A program made the position numbers and the translations under genes. Shown one piece after another: positions 27,421 to 36,500 of a DNA stretch of 64,000 bases (position 1 is its first letter; each line of letters opens with the position of its first letter). The stretch comes from Aquiflexum sp. TKW24L. GTDB lineage: Bacteria > Bacteroidota > Bacteroidia > Cytophagales > Cyclobacteriaceae. The notes beneath the pieces are model-generated. The model was not told the DNA's origin. It ran no database searches and saw only the letters and a list, made by a program, of their open reading frames with translations. The stretch lies in contig NZ_JAMFLG010000007.1 in the NCBI RefSeq assembly GCF_023502205.1, positions 1 to 64,000 on the forward strand. Direction: 5' to 3'.

Positions 27421-28413
27421 TCAGTCATTTTTTGCCTTTTTCTCTGCTTTCCGCAATTCCTTCTCCTGATTTTTGTAATACTTTCTAAATAAGAAGCTCC
27501 CCTTTAGCGCCTCCATATTTTCATTGAAATTATAAGTGCTTTGTTCGATATTGATCATGCTTTTCATAAGGGTTTCGCGCATCAGGTTGTCACTGATAAT
27601 CAGACCTGCAGTACCTTGTCCCGATTGGATGCTTTCCAACATTTTTCTCGTTTCCGCCATCATCGAAGCTGCATCAGCACTTGTTTTGAGGATATTTTCA
27701 ATGGATTCATTCAAGTTATCTGCCATGATAGAGTCTTTAAAAACCTGTTGTACAATCCCTTTCCCCTGCTCCAAATCCATCATGAATTCTTTTCCGGCCT
27801 TTGCCAAAGCCGAAGCGTTGGATCCGGCTATCCTGAATTCTCGGATTGTGTTTTTGATATCACTGGGCAATTGATCGTCCGAAAGCAAAGCCCAAAGGCT
27901 CTCGCTTTTGTTTAATTTCTCTGAAACTTCTGCAAGGTTGATCATCGTTATTTCCAGAAAATCACCTGTGGAGCTTAGTTTTTTCAACATTCCTTCTGTG
28001 TCTATAGCCTTTTGGGAATAGAGAATGTCACCTTCCTCAACCGGGTCTGCATTGCCTTCTTGGGGAAGAATATGGAGGATTTTATTTCCCATCAATCCAT
28101 CTGTATTGATCGAGGTCATGGCATTTTTCCTAATGAAAGGCTGCATTTTCTTTTGGATATAGAGCGTGATATTGATAGAAGAATCATTGTCCATTTCAAT
28201 AGTTTTGACTGTGCCGACGTCAATTCCCTGAAAACGCACGTTATTTCCCGGAACGAGGCCATTTACGTTTTCGACGACTGAAATGATCGTGATAGATGAA
28301 CCGAAAATATTTTGGTTTTTTCCGATCATGTATAAAGTATAGACAAGGAAAAGGATCCCTGCCAGGACCATCAATCCTAATTTCGAGTTCTCAATTTTTT
28401 TCTTCTCTTTCAT
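27421..28413 (-). CDS. mlaD: MlaD-family (MCE domain) lipid transport protein
   Basis: A 330-residue protein with one N-terminal membrane anchor (KLGLMVLAGILFLVYTLYMI), then an MCE domain (NVNGLVPGNNVRFQGIDVGTVKTIEM... NTDGLMGNKILHILPQ) at about residues 38-120. A long, mostly helical C-terminal region (EVSEKLNKSESLWALL, ASMMAETRKMLESIQSGQG) is typical of the longer Bacteroidota versions and could form a coiled-coil tunnel. It ends in a lysine-rich tail. It is the third gene of a minus-strand MlaE-MlaF-MlaD run, 2 bases after the ATPase. It would pass phospholipid or another lipid between the inner and outer membranes. Confidence 0.9.
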   Translation of the reverse strand: MKEKKKIENSKLGLMVLAGILFLVYTLYMIGKNQNIFGSSITIISVVENVNGLVPGNNVRFQGIDVGTVKTIEMDNDSSINITLYIQKKMQPFIRKNAMTSINTDGLMGNKILHILPQEGNADPVEEGDILYSQKAIDTEGMLKKLSSTGDFLEITMINLAEVSEKLNKSESLWALLSDDQLPSDIKNTIREFRIAGSNASALAKAGKEFMMDLEQGKGIVQQVFKDSIMADNLNESIENILKTSADAASMMAETRKMLESIQSGQGTAGLIISDNLMRETLMKSMINIEQSTYNFNENMEALKGSFLFRKYYKNQEKELRKAEKKAKND

Positions 28414-28415
28414 AA

Positions 28416-29159
28416 TCAGTCGAAAAATTCCCTGATTTTGGGATCTTTAGATAAACAAAGATTGTCATAGGTATCATCCGCATAGCACTTGCCATCGATG
28501 AGCATGATCACTCTATTTGAAGTAATCCGGATACATTTCATATCATGGGAAATGATCACTGAAGTAGCATGATATTTCTTTTGCACCTCCACCATCAGTT
28601 CACTGATTTCTCTTGCCGTAATCGGATCCAAACCTGTAGTCGGTTCGTCATAGAGGATGACACTTGGTTTGAGAATCAATGCACGCGCTAACGCAATCCG
28701 CTTTCGCATCCCGCCCGAAAGCTCAGAAGGCATCATATTGACTGTATGTAAAAGACCAACATCTTCCAAAGCCTCGTTTACTGCGCTTTCTGCCCCTGTT
28801 GCCCTTTCTTCTTTGGTCCAATGAATCCTAAGTGGGAATTCAAGGTTTTCCCTTACGGTCATAGAATCATACAATGCGTTGCTTTGAAAAAGAAACCCGA
28901 CTTTAGACCGTAACTTGTCCAGCTCATCCTGATCAAGTCCATGGATAATCTGATCGAGAACAACGATTTCACCCGAATCGGGCTGCAGCAGATTAATGAT
29001 GCATTTGATCAAAACGGATTTTCCCGAACCTGATTTTCCTAGGATTACCAGATTTTCACCGGGGATCACATCCATTGAAAAATCCCGTAACACATGGTTT
29101 TCACCAAATGATTTATTGATATTTTTCACTTCAATGATCGGTTTCAAATCCGCTTCCAT
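28416..29159 (-). CDS. mlaF: MlaF-type ABC transporter ATPase
   Basis: A 247-residue ABC ATPase of the Mla/Ttg2A group. It has Walker A GKSGSGKSV near residues 37-45, the Q-loop FLFQSNALYDSMTVREN, signature LSGGMRKRIALARAL, Walker B ILYDEPTTGLDP and an H-loop IISHD. The LSGGM signature and DSMTVRENLEFPLR are typical of the lipid-transport branch. Its ATG follows the permease stop with no gap (TAA-ATG), and mlaD follows by 2 bases, so the three are one operon. It powers lipid transfer from the cytoplasmic side. Confidence 0.93.
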   Translation of the reverse strand: MEADLKPIIEVKNINKSFGENHVLRDFSMDVIPGENLVILGKSGSGKSVLIKCIINLLQPDSGEIVVLDQIIHGLDQDELDKLRSKVGFLFQSNALYDSMTVRENLEFPLRIHWTKEERATGAESAVNEALEDVGLLHTVNMMPSELSGGMRKRIALARALILKPSVILYDEPTTGLDPITAREISELMVEVQKKYHATSVIISHDMKCIRITSNRVIMLIDGKCYADDTYDNLCLSKDPKIREFFD

Positions 29160-29939
29160 TTAAGTCAAACCTAATATATCCGTAATCTGCACAGCAATTA
29201 AATCAATTACAAAAACCAACAAAGAGGCCACTATCACCGCAGTCGTAGCTGATCTTCCAACCCCTTCAGTTCCTTTGGTGGAATTATAGCCTTTGTATGT
29301 CCCAATGATCCCTATTGCAAAACCAAAGAAGAATGTTTTGATCAAAGAAGGCAGCATATCGCTGAATTCCAAGACTCCAAATACCTGAAACCAATACAAA
29401 TGCCAGCTGACCTGACCACGGATGTTTACACCCAAATAACCTCCATATAGCGAAACTGCATTGGCAAGACTTGAAAGCACCGGAACCATCAGGGTAGCTG
29501 CCATCACCCGGGTCACTACCAGGTATTTGAAAGGATTGGTACCAGAGACTTCCATGGCATCTATCTGCTCAGTCACACGCATAGACCCGAGTTCGGCCCC
29601 CATACCTGAACCAATTTTTCCAGCACAAATCAAAGCTGTTATTACCGGAGCAATCTCCCTTATCAAAGAAACAGACACCATGGAAGGCAGATAGGATTCC
29701 GCACCAAACTCTACCAAAGTCGGCCTTGATTGAATCGTAAGCACCAAGCCCATGATAAATGCCGTGACCCCGACCAAAGTCAAGGTCTTGTATCCAATCC
29801 AATAGCATTGGTTGATAAACTCATGGTATTCTTGCTTTGGTTTGGTAACTTCCCTGAAAAATCTGGCTGTAAAGCGGGAAATATCCCCCACTTCATTCAA
29901 AAATTGACTCTTGTCGATATTTGGAAGTTTTAACCTCAT
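29160..29939 (-). CDS. mlaE: MlaE-type ABC transporter permease
   Basis: A 259-residue inner-membrane permease of the MlaE/YrbE family. Recognisable family text includes GYKTLTLVGVTAFIMGLVLTIQSRPTL, REIAPVITALICAGKIGSGMGAELGSMRVTEQIDAMEVSG and TNPFKYLVVTRVMAATLMVPVL. It has about five membrane segments. It is the first gene of the mlaEFD operon. No MlaA, MlaB or MlaC gene is nearby, as is common in Bacteroidota. Confidence 0.95.
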   Translation of the reverse strand: MRLKLPNIDKSQFLNEVGDISRFTARFFREVTKPKQEYHEFINQCYWIGYKTLTLVGVTAFIMGLVLTIQSRPTLVEFGAESYLPSMVSVSLIREIAPVITALICAGKIGSGMGAELGSMRVTEQIDAMEVSGTNPFKYLVVTRVMAATLMVPVLSSLANAVSLYGGYLGVNIRGQVSWHLYWFQVFGVLEFSDMLPSLIKTFFFGFAIGIIGTYKGYNSTKGTEGVGRSATTAVIVASLLVFVIDLIAVQITDILGLT

Positions 29940-30402
29940 GTTTAATGTCCTATTCCAAAGATGCTAATAAGCATTCCAAAAATTAAGATTGATAATCAAA
30001 TAATTACATGATGTTTGTCATGTTTTAATTTGAAATTTGTGATTACCCATATTTTCAATAAACTTGACTATAATTTAAAATCGGCCTTAGGATCGAAGTT
30101 GCCCCAAATGAAGTATTCCAAATAGATTTTTTGAATTAACTATCCACTTGCCGACTAGGACGATTTGATTCCCGGTAGACCGGAAAAGAACCCACTTTTA
30201 CTAAGATTGATCGGATTCTGATTTTGATTGAACATATCACTATCACAATCCCAAAGTTTTTTTGGAAAATCAATCCTCCTATCTACCTTGGATTAAGGGT
30301 TTTAACAATAAATTTGGATTTTTTTACTTATTCTTATATCATTTCTTCATTTGAAAGGGCAAGTGGATTTTTTAACTTGCAGCCCGCTAAAACACACAGA
30401 AT
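29940..30402. other. intergenic region between divergent mlaE and ROK genes
   Basis: This A/T-rich spacer of about 460 bases has no supported gene. An inverted repeat ACATGA-TGTTTG-TCATGT lies at 30006-30023, about 70 bases upstream of mlaE, and could be an operator. No exact TAnnTTTG box was found for either gene. Confidence 0.5.
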
Positions 30403-31059
30403 TTGAAAATACTCGTCATTGATATCGGAGGAACAAACATCAAGGTAAAGGCAGATAATGATCAGGAAAGACGGAAAATTCCATCTGGTGCTGATTTGAC
30501 TCCACAGGCAATGGTCACCCAGGTTCTGGAAACTGCAAAGGATTGGGAATATGAAGCCATCTCTATCGGTTACCCTGGGGTGATTAAAAAAGGAAAAATC
30601 AAAACCGAACCCAAAAATCTTGGGCAAGGATGGACAACTTTTGACTACGAAAAAGCTTTTGGAAAACCCGTGAAAATCTTAAACGATGCTGCCATGCAGG
30701 CTTTGGGATCATATCAGGGTGGGGTATTGTTGTTTTTGGGATTAGGGACAGGTATGGGCTCGGCCATTGTAGCAGAAGGAAGTGTTGTACCCATGGAAAT
30801 GGCACACCTTTCCTATAGAAAAGGAACTTTTGAAGATTATGTGGGATTGAGGGGCTTGGAAAGAATGGGACCGGAAAAGTGGCAAAGGCATGTTCAGGTT
30901 GTTGTTAAAAGGTTTCAAGCCGCATTTTTACCCGATGACATTGTGATAGGTGGTGGAAATTCGAAATTGTTGAGCGAACTTCCTTCAGGTTGCAGATTAG
31001 GAAATAACCACCTCGCATTTGATGGCGGATTCAGGATGTGGGATGACCATTATCATTGA
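30403..31059 (+). CDS. ROK-family sugar kinase (polyphosphate-glucokinase-like)
   Basis: A 218-residue sugar kinase-fold protein. The phosphate-binding DIGGTNIKVK begins at residue 6, so the start must be close: the TTG at 30403 is the only good choice. Other motifs are IGYPGVIKKG, LNDAAMQALGSYQGG (catalytic Asp in NDA) and LGLGTGMGSAIV, with EMAHL where ROK proteins have E-GH. The length fits the short polyphosphate-glucokinase-like branch rather than full ROK repressors; there is no DNA-binding domain. It would phosphorylate glucose or a similar sugar with ATP or polyphosphate. It stands alone. Confidence 0.8.
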   Translation: MKILVIDIGGTNIKVKADNDQERRKIPSGADLTPQAMVTQVLETAKDWEYEAISIGYPGVIKKGKIKTEPKNLGQGWTTFDYEKAFGKPVKILNDAAMQALGSYQGGVLLFLGLGTGMGSAIVAEGSVVPMEMAHLSYRKGTFEDYVGLRGLERMGPEKWQRHVQVVVKRFQAAFLPDDIVIGGGNSKLLSELPSGCRLGNNHLAFDGGFRMWDDHYH

Positions 31060-31096
31060 TTGGTTATTTGGTTAATGGGTTAATTGGTTATTTTTT
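31060..31096. repeat. short-word repeat, TTGGTTA type
   Basis: Immediately after the ROK stop, TTGGTTA, TTTGGTTAATGGGTTAA and TTGGTTATTT follow one another. The same word family occurs at 49146-49217. Confidence 0.6.
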
Positions 31097-31184
31097 AAGC
31101 AGTATAATTAGCTGACAAGTTAATGGTTTATTTTTTTCGTTTTGAGTAGTGGACCGTTGACTGTGGTCTGTTGATATTAACGAA

Positions 31185-33284
31185 TTACTTCTTCACCGGA
31201 CGCACCTTGTTTTCTTCTGTGCTATTGTGAATGGTGGAAGGGGAATCTGTTTTCTCAGCTATCTTCGATTCTACTCGTTCAGCCTCAACCACTGCCGGTC
31301 GGGATGGAAAGAAAAAGTGATGTGGGCGGGTGAAGAAACGTCGCATGATGATTCCAAAAAGCTTGCTGCTGTGGCTGAATGTAACTTTTCTTGATTTCAT
31401 CACTACAAAAATGGCAAGGGAAAAACTCACCAAGAAATTCATCAATCCTATGCAAATGATTCCGCCAATAGTAATCAAGATTTGATAAGTACTTAATTGG
31501 TCACCTATAGAAGCATAAGCGAGACCGAAATTTCCTGATGCAAATGTGATGTGCTGGATATCTAAAGGCAGACCGAAAATGATCCCGATAGTTCCCATAG
31601 ATCCAAGAAATATTCCTAGGAAAAAGTTACCTGCTAGACTCCCAAGATTATTTTCAATATAGGTACCAAACCGCAGGGCGATTTTCGAGCCGAAAATCTT
31701 GTTCAAATTTGGGTTGTTTTTGATCCGCTGGGGGATTTTATTGTAGATGTTTTTATTGTCATAATAACCCGAAATCATCCCTGAAAGAAATAGAAATACC
31801 CCTGCAATACCTGCATGCAAGAGGGCGAAACTGCTGATGGGATTGATTCCTTCGAGGAGGTACATTGCTTTATCACTTTCCGCAACATGACTGCCGGTAA
31901 GGTAATGGTATCCATAAGCAATGAGGAAAGCTACAGGAAAAGCAATCATAACGTTCCCCACAAATGCGATGAACTGTGACCGGGATATTTTGACGATCAG
32001 CTCGACGAGGTTATCGAGAGAAACTGCCTTCGGTTTATCTGATTCATCCAATGCAGCCGCCAATTTTGACGCTGTCATGGCCGGTTGCTTTGTGGCGAGA
32101 ACAGAATGAGTAACGTGAATTCCGATAAATCCCAAGGAATAATTCATGCTGTACAAAAAGGCTTCTCCAAAAAGGGGAAGTCTCAAGTAATAGACCATGA
32201 CTTTGATAATAGAAAGAAATCCAACTATGAGTCCTCCTCCCATGGAAGAAAATAACATTTTCCACCATTCTTTGGAGGTATTGGTGATGTAATGGTCGGC
32301 TGTTTTACCGGCATGTTCGGTAATCTGAAACGCCAATAAATTCACATTGTCCTCGATATGATCTGATAAGCTATTTTTACGATTGACTGCTCTTACCAAT
32401 ACTTGTAGCAATTCAATCTCTCCTTGAAAAGGAGTTTGGGAATCTGACTTGGTGACTAATTTGAGTAAAGACCTTAGTCTTCCTATATTTTGGTTGAGTC
32501 TATGGAGCAAATAGGTAAAATGGAGGTCTGTACCAAATTTGCTTTTGTTTTTTCGGATGAGAAGTGTGTAATCTTCACATTGGCTAAGCATGACCAGGAT
32601 ATGCTTGTAATCCGGATTTTGGTCTGTCCTATCAAAGTTTGGTTTCTCTTTGTAATGGTCTAGGTATTCGAATAGGGTTTTGTTTTGGATCAAAAAGGGT
32701 GAATCAAAATCCTCTAATTCAGGAAGTTTTGAAAGGATCTCCGGTTCCAGACCCAGTGCCGCAACCCTTTGGGAAATGACAATAATACTGTTGAGCGTTT
32801 GGGTCAGCATCCTATCTTCCATGCCCAATTCCTCGATTTCCCTTAAACCAAATAGCTGAAAAAGGGCCTCCCAGTATTCATTGGGGATTTCCTTGACCCA
32901 CCAGAAATCCCATTTTCTGTGAAAGACGGTACCAAAAATTGCGATGGTGTCATTGTCATTCAGGTATTTTGGCAGCATCATGGAATTGATCCGATAAAAA
33001 GATTCCTGAAAAAAACCTCGTGTGGTTAATATTCCTGATTCGGTAAAAAGATGGACATACTGTTTTCCTTCAAAAATTCTTGATAGATAACTTTTAAGGA
33101 GATGAAGTTCGTCCGGGTTGTTTTTTAGCAACAGCAGCAGGTTATCAAAATTTACTTTTGCCTGGCTGAGGTTTTTTTTGGAGGGTCTGACATAATCAAC
33201 AAAAACCACCAACAAATCAGGTGTCATCTCCTCATGCTGCTGTTTGATATAAAAAAGAATTTCAGAAATCGGTTTAATTTTCAA
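31185..33284 (-). CDS. Gcr-family 'site-specific recombinase' membrane protein
   Basis: A 699-residue protein matching the family named after the gonococcal 'site-specific recombinase' Gcr. The N-terminal half is soluble and helical (QEELTPDLL-like start, NNPDELHLLKSYLSRIFEGK, LFTESGILTTRGFFQESFYRI). The C-terminal half has about seven to eight membrane segments (MGGGLIVGFLSIIKVMVYYL, FIAFVGNVMIAFPVAFLIAYGYHYL, NFFLGIFLGSMGTIGIIFGLPLDI) and FASGNFGLAYAS. A membrane protein is unlikely to be a recombinase; the name is historical and the function unknown. It starts at TTG; ATG at 33227 is possible. The tail is charged and low complexity. Confidence 0.75.
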   Translation of the reverse strand: MKIKPISEILFYIKQQHEEMTPDLLVVFVDYVRPSKKNLSQAKVNFDNLLLLLKNNPDELHLLKSYLSRIFEGKQYVHLFTESGILTTRGFFQESFYRINSMMLPKYLNDNDTIAIFGTVFHRKWDFWWVKEIPNEYWEALFQLFGLREIEELGMEDRMLTQTLNSIIVISQRVAALGLEPEILSKLPELEDFDSPFLIQNKTLFEYLDHYKEKPNFDRTDQNPDYKHILVMLSQCEDYTLLIRKNKSKFGTDLHFTYLLHRLNQNIGRLRSLLKLVTKSDSQTPFQGEIELLQVLVRAVNRKNSLSDHIEDNVNLLAFQITEHAGKTADHYITNTSKEWWKMLFSSMGGGLIVGFLSIIKVMVYYLRLPLFGEAFLYSMNYSLGFIGIHVTHSVLATKQPAMTASKLAAALDESDKPKAVSLDNLVELIVKISRSQFIAFVGNVMIAFPVAFLIAYGYHYLTGSHVAESDKAMYLLEGINPISSFALLHAGIAGVFLFLSGMISGYYDNKNIYNKIPQRIKNNPNLNKIFGSKIALRFGTYIENNLGSLAGNFFLGIFLGSMGTIGIIFGLPLDIQHITFASGNFGLAYASIGDQLSTYQILITIGGIICIGLMNFLVSFSLAIFVVMKSRKVTFSHSSKLFGIIMRRFFTRPHHFFFPSRPAVVEAERVESKIAEKTDSPSTIHNSTEENKVRPVKK

Positions 33285-33361
33285 AAGTTAATAGTCTTAG
33301 GTCTTATTTATAACCCGGTATTTTGGAAAGCGTTCATTACCTGCGAAATTTGTAATTCATT

Positions 33362-34318
33362 TTACAGCCTGACTGTAGCCAAGGATTTTGTAATTGACTC
33401 ACGGTTAAGTTTTAACGCCTCGTCATTCTCTAGGTCATTCAAGGCTTGGTTAAATGGCTCCGTGCGGACAGGTCCTGCATAGCCGATATCGATGATGCCT
33501 TGAAGGAAATCTTTTGTATTGATCACACCGGTAGCCATGGGCAATTCCCGTTTTCCATCTAGTTGGGTTTCTCTGGTAAATCCAAGTCGGGCATCGTTGA
33601 GGTCGACCACCACCACATCTTCGGGCTTCAAGGTTCGGATGTCTTCTAAAGTGTCATTGGCACAATACCAATGAAAAGTATCCAAAACAAACCCCACATT
33701 GCTTTCCCCGATTTCCCCGATCAATTCCTTCCCTTCCTTCATACTACCGATAAAGGGATAACGTCCCGATGTCATCATAGTTCGCATCCCAAGGTATTCC
33801 AAGCCAAACCGGATACCATGGTCCTTCATCACTTTGGCACACTCACCTAATCGGTAGGCATGCTGTTTCATATTTTCATTATAGGTCAATTGATCATGGG
33901 TTGAAATGATCCAGGTATTCATCAAGGTAGCACCTTGTTTTTCCATGGTTTGGCAAAATTTTCTCAAACCTTTGAAGTCTTCATTGAATTTGGTTTTGTC
34001 CCTGCGGTATTCGACGGGGATGTTAGTCGAATCATAGCTGATATTATTGGCCTTCATTTTAGCCAAAATATCGTTCAGCTGTCCATCGGAATAAGAATCC
34101 ATCACTTCCTGGGTAAAAGGGCTGATGGCCTCATACTTATATTTGAGCGCATAATCCAAGGTCTGAGCAAAGTTGGCCTTCACACCGATGGTTCCGGGAT
34201 TGAGCGCAATTTTGAATTTTCTTTCCTGCTTCTGCCCGGCAATGACACTTGGAATAGATCCTGCTAAAATGGCAGCTGATGCCAAGGCACTTGACTGTAT
34301 AAATTTTCTCCTTACCAT
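33362..34318 (-). CDS. exported sugar phosphate isomerase/epimerase-like TIM barrel
   Basis: A 318-residue protein. The start at 34318 gives RRKFIQSSALASAAILAG, a Tat-like twin-arginine signal; the ATG at 34339 would place seven extra residues before it. The mature part is a xylose-isomerase-like TIM barrel with FALNPGTIG-type first strand, RFGLEYLGM, GFVLDTFHWYCAND (metal-binding Asp/His) and VVDLNDARLG, ending in GPVRTEPFNQAL with a likely Glu ligand. Such proteins isomerise or epimerise sugars or inositol derivatives; the substrate is unknown. It stands alone, divergent from the esterase. Confidence 0.85.
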   Translation of the reverse strand: MVRRKFIQSSALASAAILAGSIPSVIAGQKQERKFKIALNPGTIGVKANFAQTLDYALKYKYEAISPFTQEVMDSYSDGQLNDILAKMKANNISYDSTNIPVEYRRDKTKFNEDFKGLRKFCQTMEKQGATLMNTWIISTHDQLTYNENMKQHAYRLGECAKVMKDHGIRFGLEYLGMRTMMTSGRYPFIGSMKEGKELIGEIGESNVGFVLDTFHWYCANDTLEDIRTLKPEDVVVVDLNDARLGFTRETQLDGKRELPMATGVINTKDFLQGIIDIGYAGPVRTEPFNQALNDLENDEALKLNRESITKSLATVRL

Positions 34319-34506
34319 GATGCAGTTAATTTGGAACAAGATAGGCGATTAGTCGAAAGTTCAAAAGAAGAAAATGACCACAGGATTCTGTCAGTTACCG
34401 AAAACAGGGTATTTGTTTCTATCAATATTTCATTTTATTAGATTGTTGGCTGAGAATTTCCCGAGCTTTTATTAAAATTGATTTTTACCAAATAACCCAA
34501 TTACCT

Positions 34507-35373
34507 ATGACCAGAACCCTGATTATCTCACTGTCATTCATTTGTTTCTGTCTTTCATCTTTTGCCCAGGAAAGCAAAGTTTTTGATGAACTGACGATGA
34601 GCAGCAAAATCTTAAATATGGAGAGGAAATATGCAGTGTACCTTCCTCCTGGGTATGAATCCTCCCAACGCTCCTATCCAGTGCTCTACCTTCTTCATGG
34701 CGGTGGTGATGATCAGACCGGATGGGTTCAGTTCGGAGAAGTGCAGCACATAGCTGACAAAGCCATTCTGGAAGGAAAAGCTACGGCAATGATCATCGTC
34801 ATGCCAGATGCAAATACAGCAAGACGGGGATATTTCAATGATGTCAATAATGAGTGGAGGTATGAGGATTTCTTTTTTGAGGAACTGATGCCTGAAGTGG
34901 AAAAGAAATATCGGATCAAATCCGAGAAAAGGTACCGGGCGATTGCCGGACTTTCTATGGGTGGAGGAGGAACGTTCTTCTACGCCATGCACAGACCGGA
35001 GCTTTTTTCCTCAGCTTGTCCTCTCAGCGCGGCTGTCAGAAACAATACTTTCGAGGAATTCAAAAAAGGCCTTGAAACCAACAAAGTGGTTGTAAAAAAC
35101 GAATCTACTTTGCAGCCATATTTTGACAGACACAGTGCATTACAACAGATTGAACTCAATGATGTAGAAAAGATGAAATCCGTCAAGTGGTATTTTGACT
35201 GCGGGGATGATGATTTTCTCTATGAAGGAAATAGTCTCGTTCACATTGCGATGAAGAAAAAAGAAATTCCACATGAATTTAGGATCAGAGACGGGGCGCA
35301 TAATTGGACCTATTGGAGAACTTCTCTGCCCGATGTGTTGGCATTTGTCTCGGACACTTTTCATCAAAAGTGA
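34507..35373 (+). CDS. secreted alpha/beta-hydrolase esterase
   Basis: A 288-residue exported esterase. The signal peptide MTRTLIISLSFICFCLSSFAQ is clear. The fold is the putative-esterase (esterase D/feruloyl esterase) type: YAVYLPPGYESS, VLYLLHGGGDD (oxyanion region), nucleophile elbow GLSMGG with Ser150, an acidic residue in FDCGDDDFLY, and catalytic His in GAHNWTYWR. Substrates of this family range from carbohydrate acetyl or feruloyl esters to siderophores. It reads away from the TIM-barrel gene across a 188-base gap. Confidence 0.9.
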   Translation: MTRTLIISLSFICFCLSSFAQESKVFDELTMSSKILNMERKYAVYLPPGYESSQRSYPVLYLLHGGGDDQTGWVQFGEVQHIADKAILEGKATAMIIVMPDANTARRGYFNDVNNEWRYEDFFFEELMPEVEKKYRIKSEKRYRAIAGLSMGGGGTFFYAMHRPELFSSACPLSAAVRNNTFEEFKKGLETNKVVVKNESTLQPYFDRHSALQQIELNDVEKMKSVKWYFDCGDDDFLYEGNSLVHIAMKKKEIPHEFRIRDGAHNWTYWRTSLPDVLAFVSDTFHQK

Positions 35374-35610
35374 CAGCAATGGATGAAGGATCGAAGGTAT
35401 GTTTTAAAAGTAAGAAATTAGAGGTGGAAGGTGATAGGTAAAAAGGAGGTCTAAGATGAAAGGAAAGTTGTTAGGTGAAATATAATTATTGTCCGAATCG
35501 GTGTTCAATTTTGATACATAATATTATTAGTAAATACGCTTAATTGGCCATAAAGTAAGATTTCCCCATTTGGTATGGGTATTGTCAGATAAAAGGAAAA
35601 ATTGTAAAAT

Positions 35611-35802
35611 ATGATAAGCTTTCTTCTTTGGTGCATTCTATTCATCTTGTGTTGGCCGATTGCCATTATCGCATTGATACTCTACCCTATTGTTTGGCTT
35701 CTCCTTTTGCCTTTTAGATTATTGGGGTTTGCCATCGATCTTTCTTTCTCTTTTGTCAAAAACTTATTCATGCTCCCCTTTACTTTGGTTGGAAAAAGAT
35801 AA
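35611..35802 (+). CDS. small hydrophobic membrane protein, 63 aa
   Basis: An ATG at 35611, preceded by AAAAGGAAAA, opens a 63-residue frame that is almost entirely hydrophobic: one long or two short membrane segments (FLLWCILFILCWPIAIIALI and YPIVWLLLLPFRLLGFAI), then FVKNLFMLPFTLVGKR. Such tiny multi-hydrophobic proteins occur throughout Bacteroidota. No function can be given. The A/T-rich context and composition unlike random frames support it being real. Confidence 0.6.
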   Translation: MISFLLWCILFILCWPIAIIALILYPIVWLLLLPFRLLGFAIDLSFSFVKNLFMLPFTLVGKR

Positions 35803-35964
35803 TCCATTTAAAATGCTTTCAACAGTAGAGAATCCTAACAAAATCAGCTTTTTGGATCAATTTAAATTGGACTGATTTTTTACCTAAATTTGACATGGAA
35901 TAAAAAAGATTCTTTAGAACAGCTAAATTCAATTTTCTCCTATTTTTCAATTTACTTTGTACCC

Positions 35965-36417
35965 ATGAATTCAACGACCAAATCCGCATTATTGGCTAAG
36001 GCCCAAGAAATGCTAAGAGATCAGATAAAAGACATCCAACGTCAGCTTACCGAATTGCAGGAATCTTCCGAAGTAGAAGAAAAAAGCTCTGCGGGAGACA
36101 AATTTGAAACCCATCAGGAAATGTTGCATCAGACAAGAGATATTTTGGAAAAAAGACTTGCATCTTCAAGGGTGATGTTGGCCCAATTGAACGCTGTACC
36201 TGTCAAAGAAATGTCCAAGGTAGATGAAGGTGCATTATTACAAGTTCCGATGGGGAAAATATGGGTTTCTATCCCAATGGGAAAAGTTGTCCTTGATGGG
36301 GTCGATTACCAGTTGGTTTCAAGAGATTCACCTTTGATTTCAGCCTTGTGGGATTTGAAAAAAGGACAAAGTGCAGACTTTCGTGGCAAACAGATCGAAG
36401 TCAAGGACCTTGTTTAG
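35965..36417 (+). CDS. GreA/GreB-like protein
   Basis: A 150-residue protein from the ATG at 35965; an upstream ATG at 35890 adds a poor leader. The N-terminal half is a long coiled coil (ALLAKAQEMLRDQIKDIQRQ... EMLHQTRDILEKRLASS), and the C-terminal half resembles the GreA/GreB FKBP-like domain (VSIPMGKVVLDGVDYQLVSRDSPL, GQSADFRGKQIEVKDL). Relatives in databases are often labelled '3-oxoacyl-ACP synthase', which nothing here supports. It may bind RNA polymerase through the secondary channel, as transcription factors of this shape do. A terminator follows. Confidence 0.7.
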   Translation: MNSTTKSALLAKAQEMLRDQIKDIQRQLTELQESSEVEEKSSAGDKFETHQEMLHQTRDILEKRLASSRVMLAQLNAVPVKEMSKVDEGALLQVPMGKIWVSIPMGKVVLDGVDYQLVSRDSPLISALWDLKKGQSADFRGKQIEVKDLV

Positions 36418-36457
36418 AATACGCTTATACTATTTTCAATTACAAAATATTAAGTTT

Positions 36458-36500
36458 AAACCGCCGTTCTGAAAATTGGATGGCGGTTTTATTTTTATTT
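36458..36500 (+). terminator. terminator after the GreA-like gene
   Basis: AAACCGCC (36458-36465) and GGCGGTTT (36482-36489) form a stem with a 16-base loop, followed by the T-rich run TTATTTTTATTTTTT. Confidence 0.75.
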
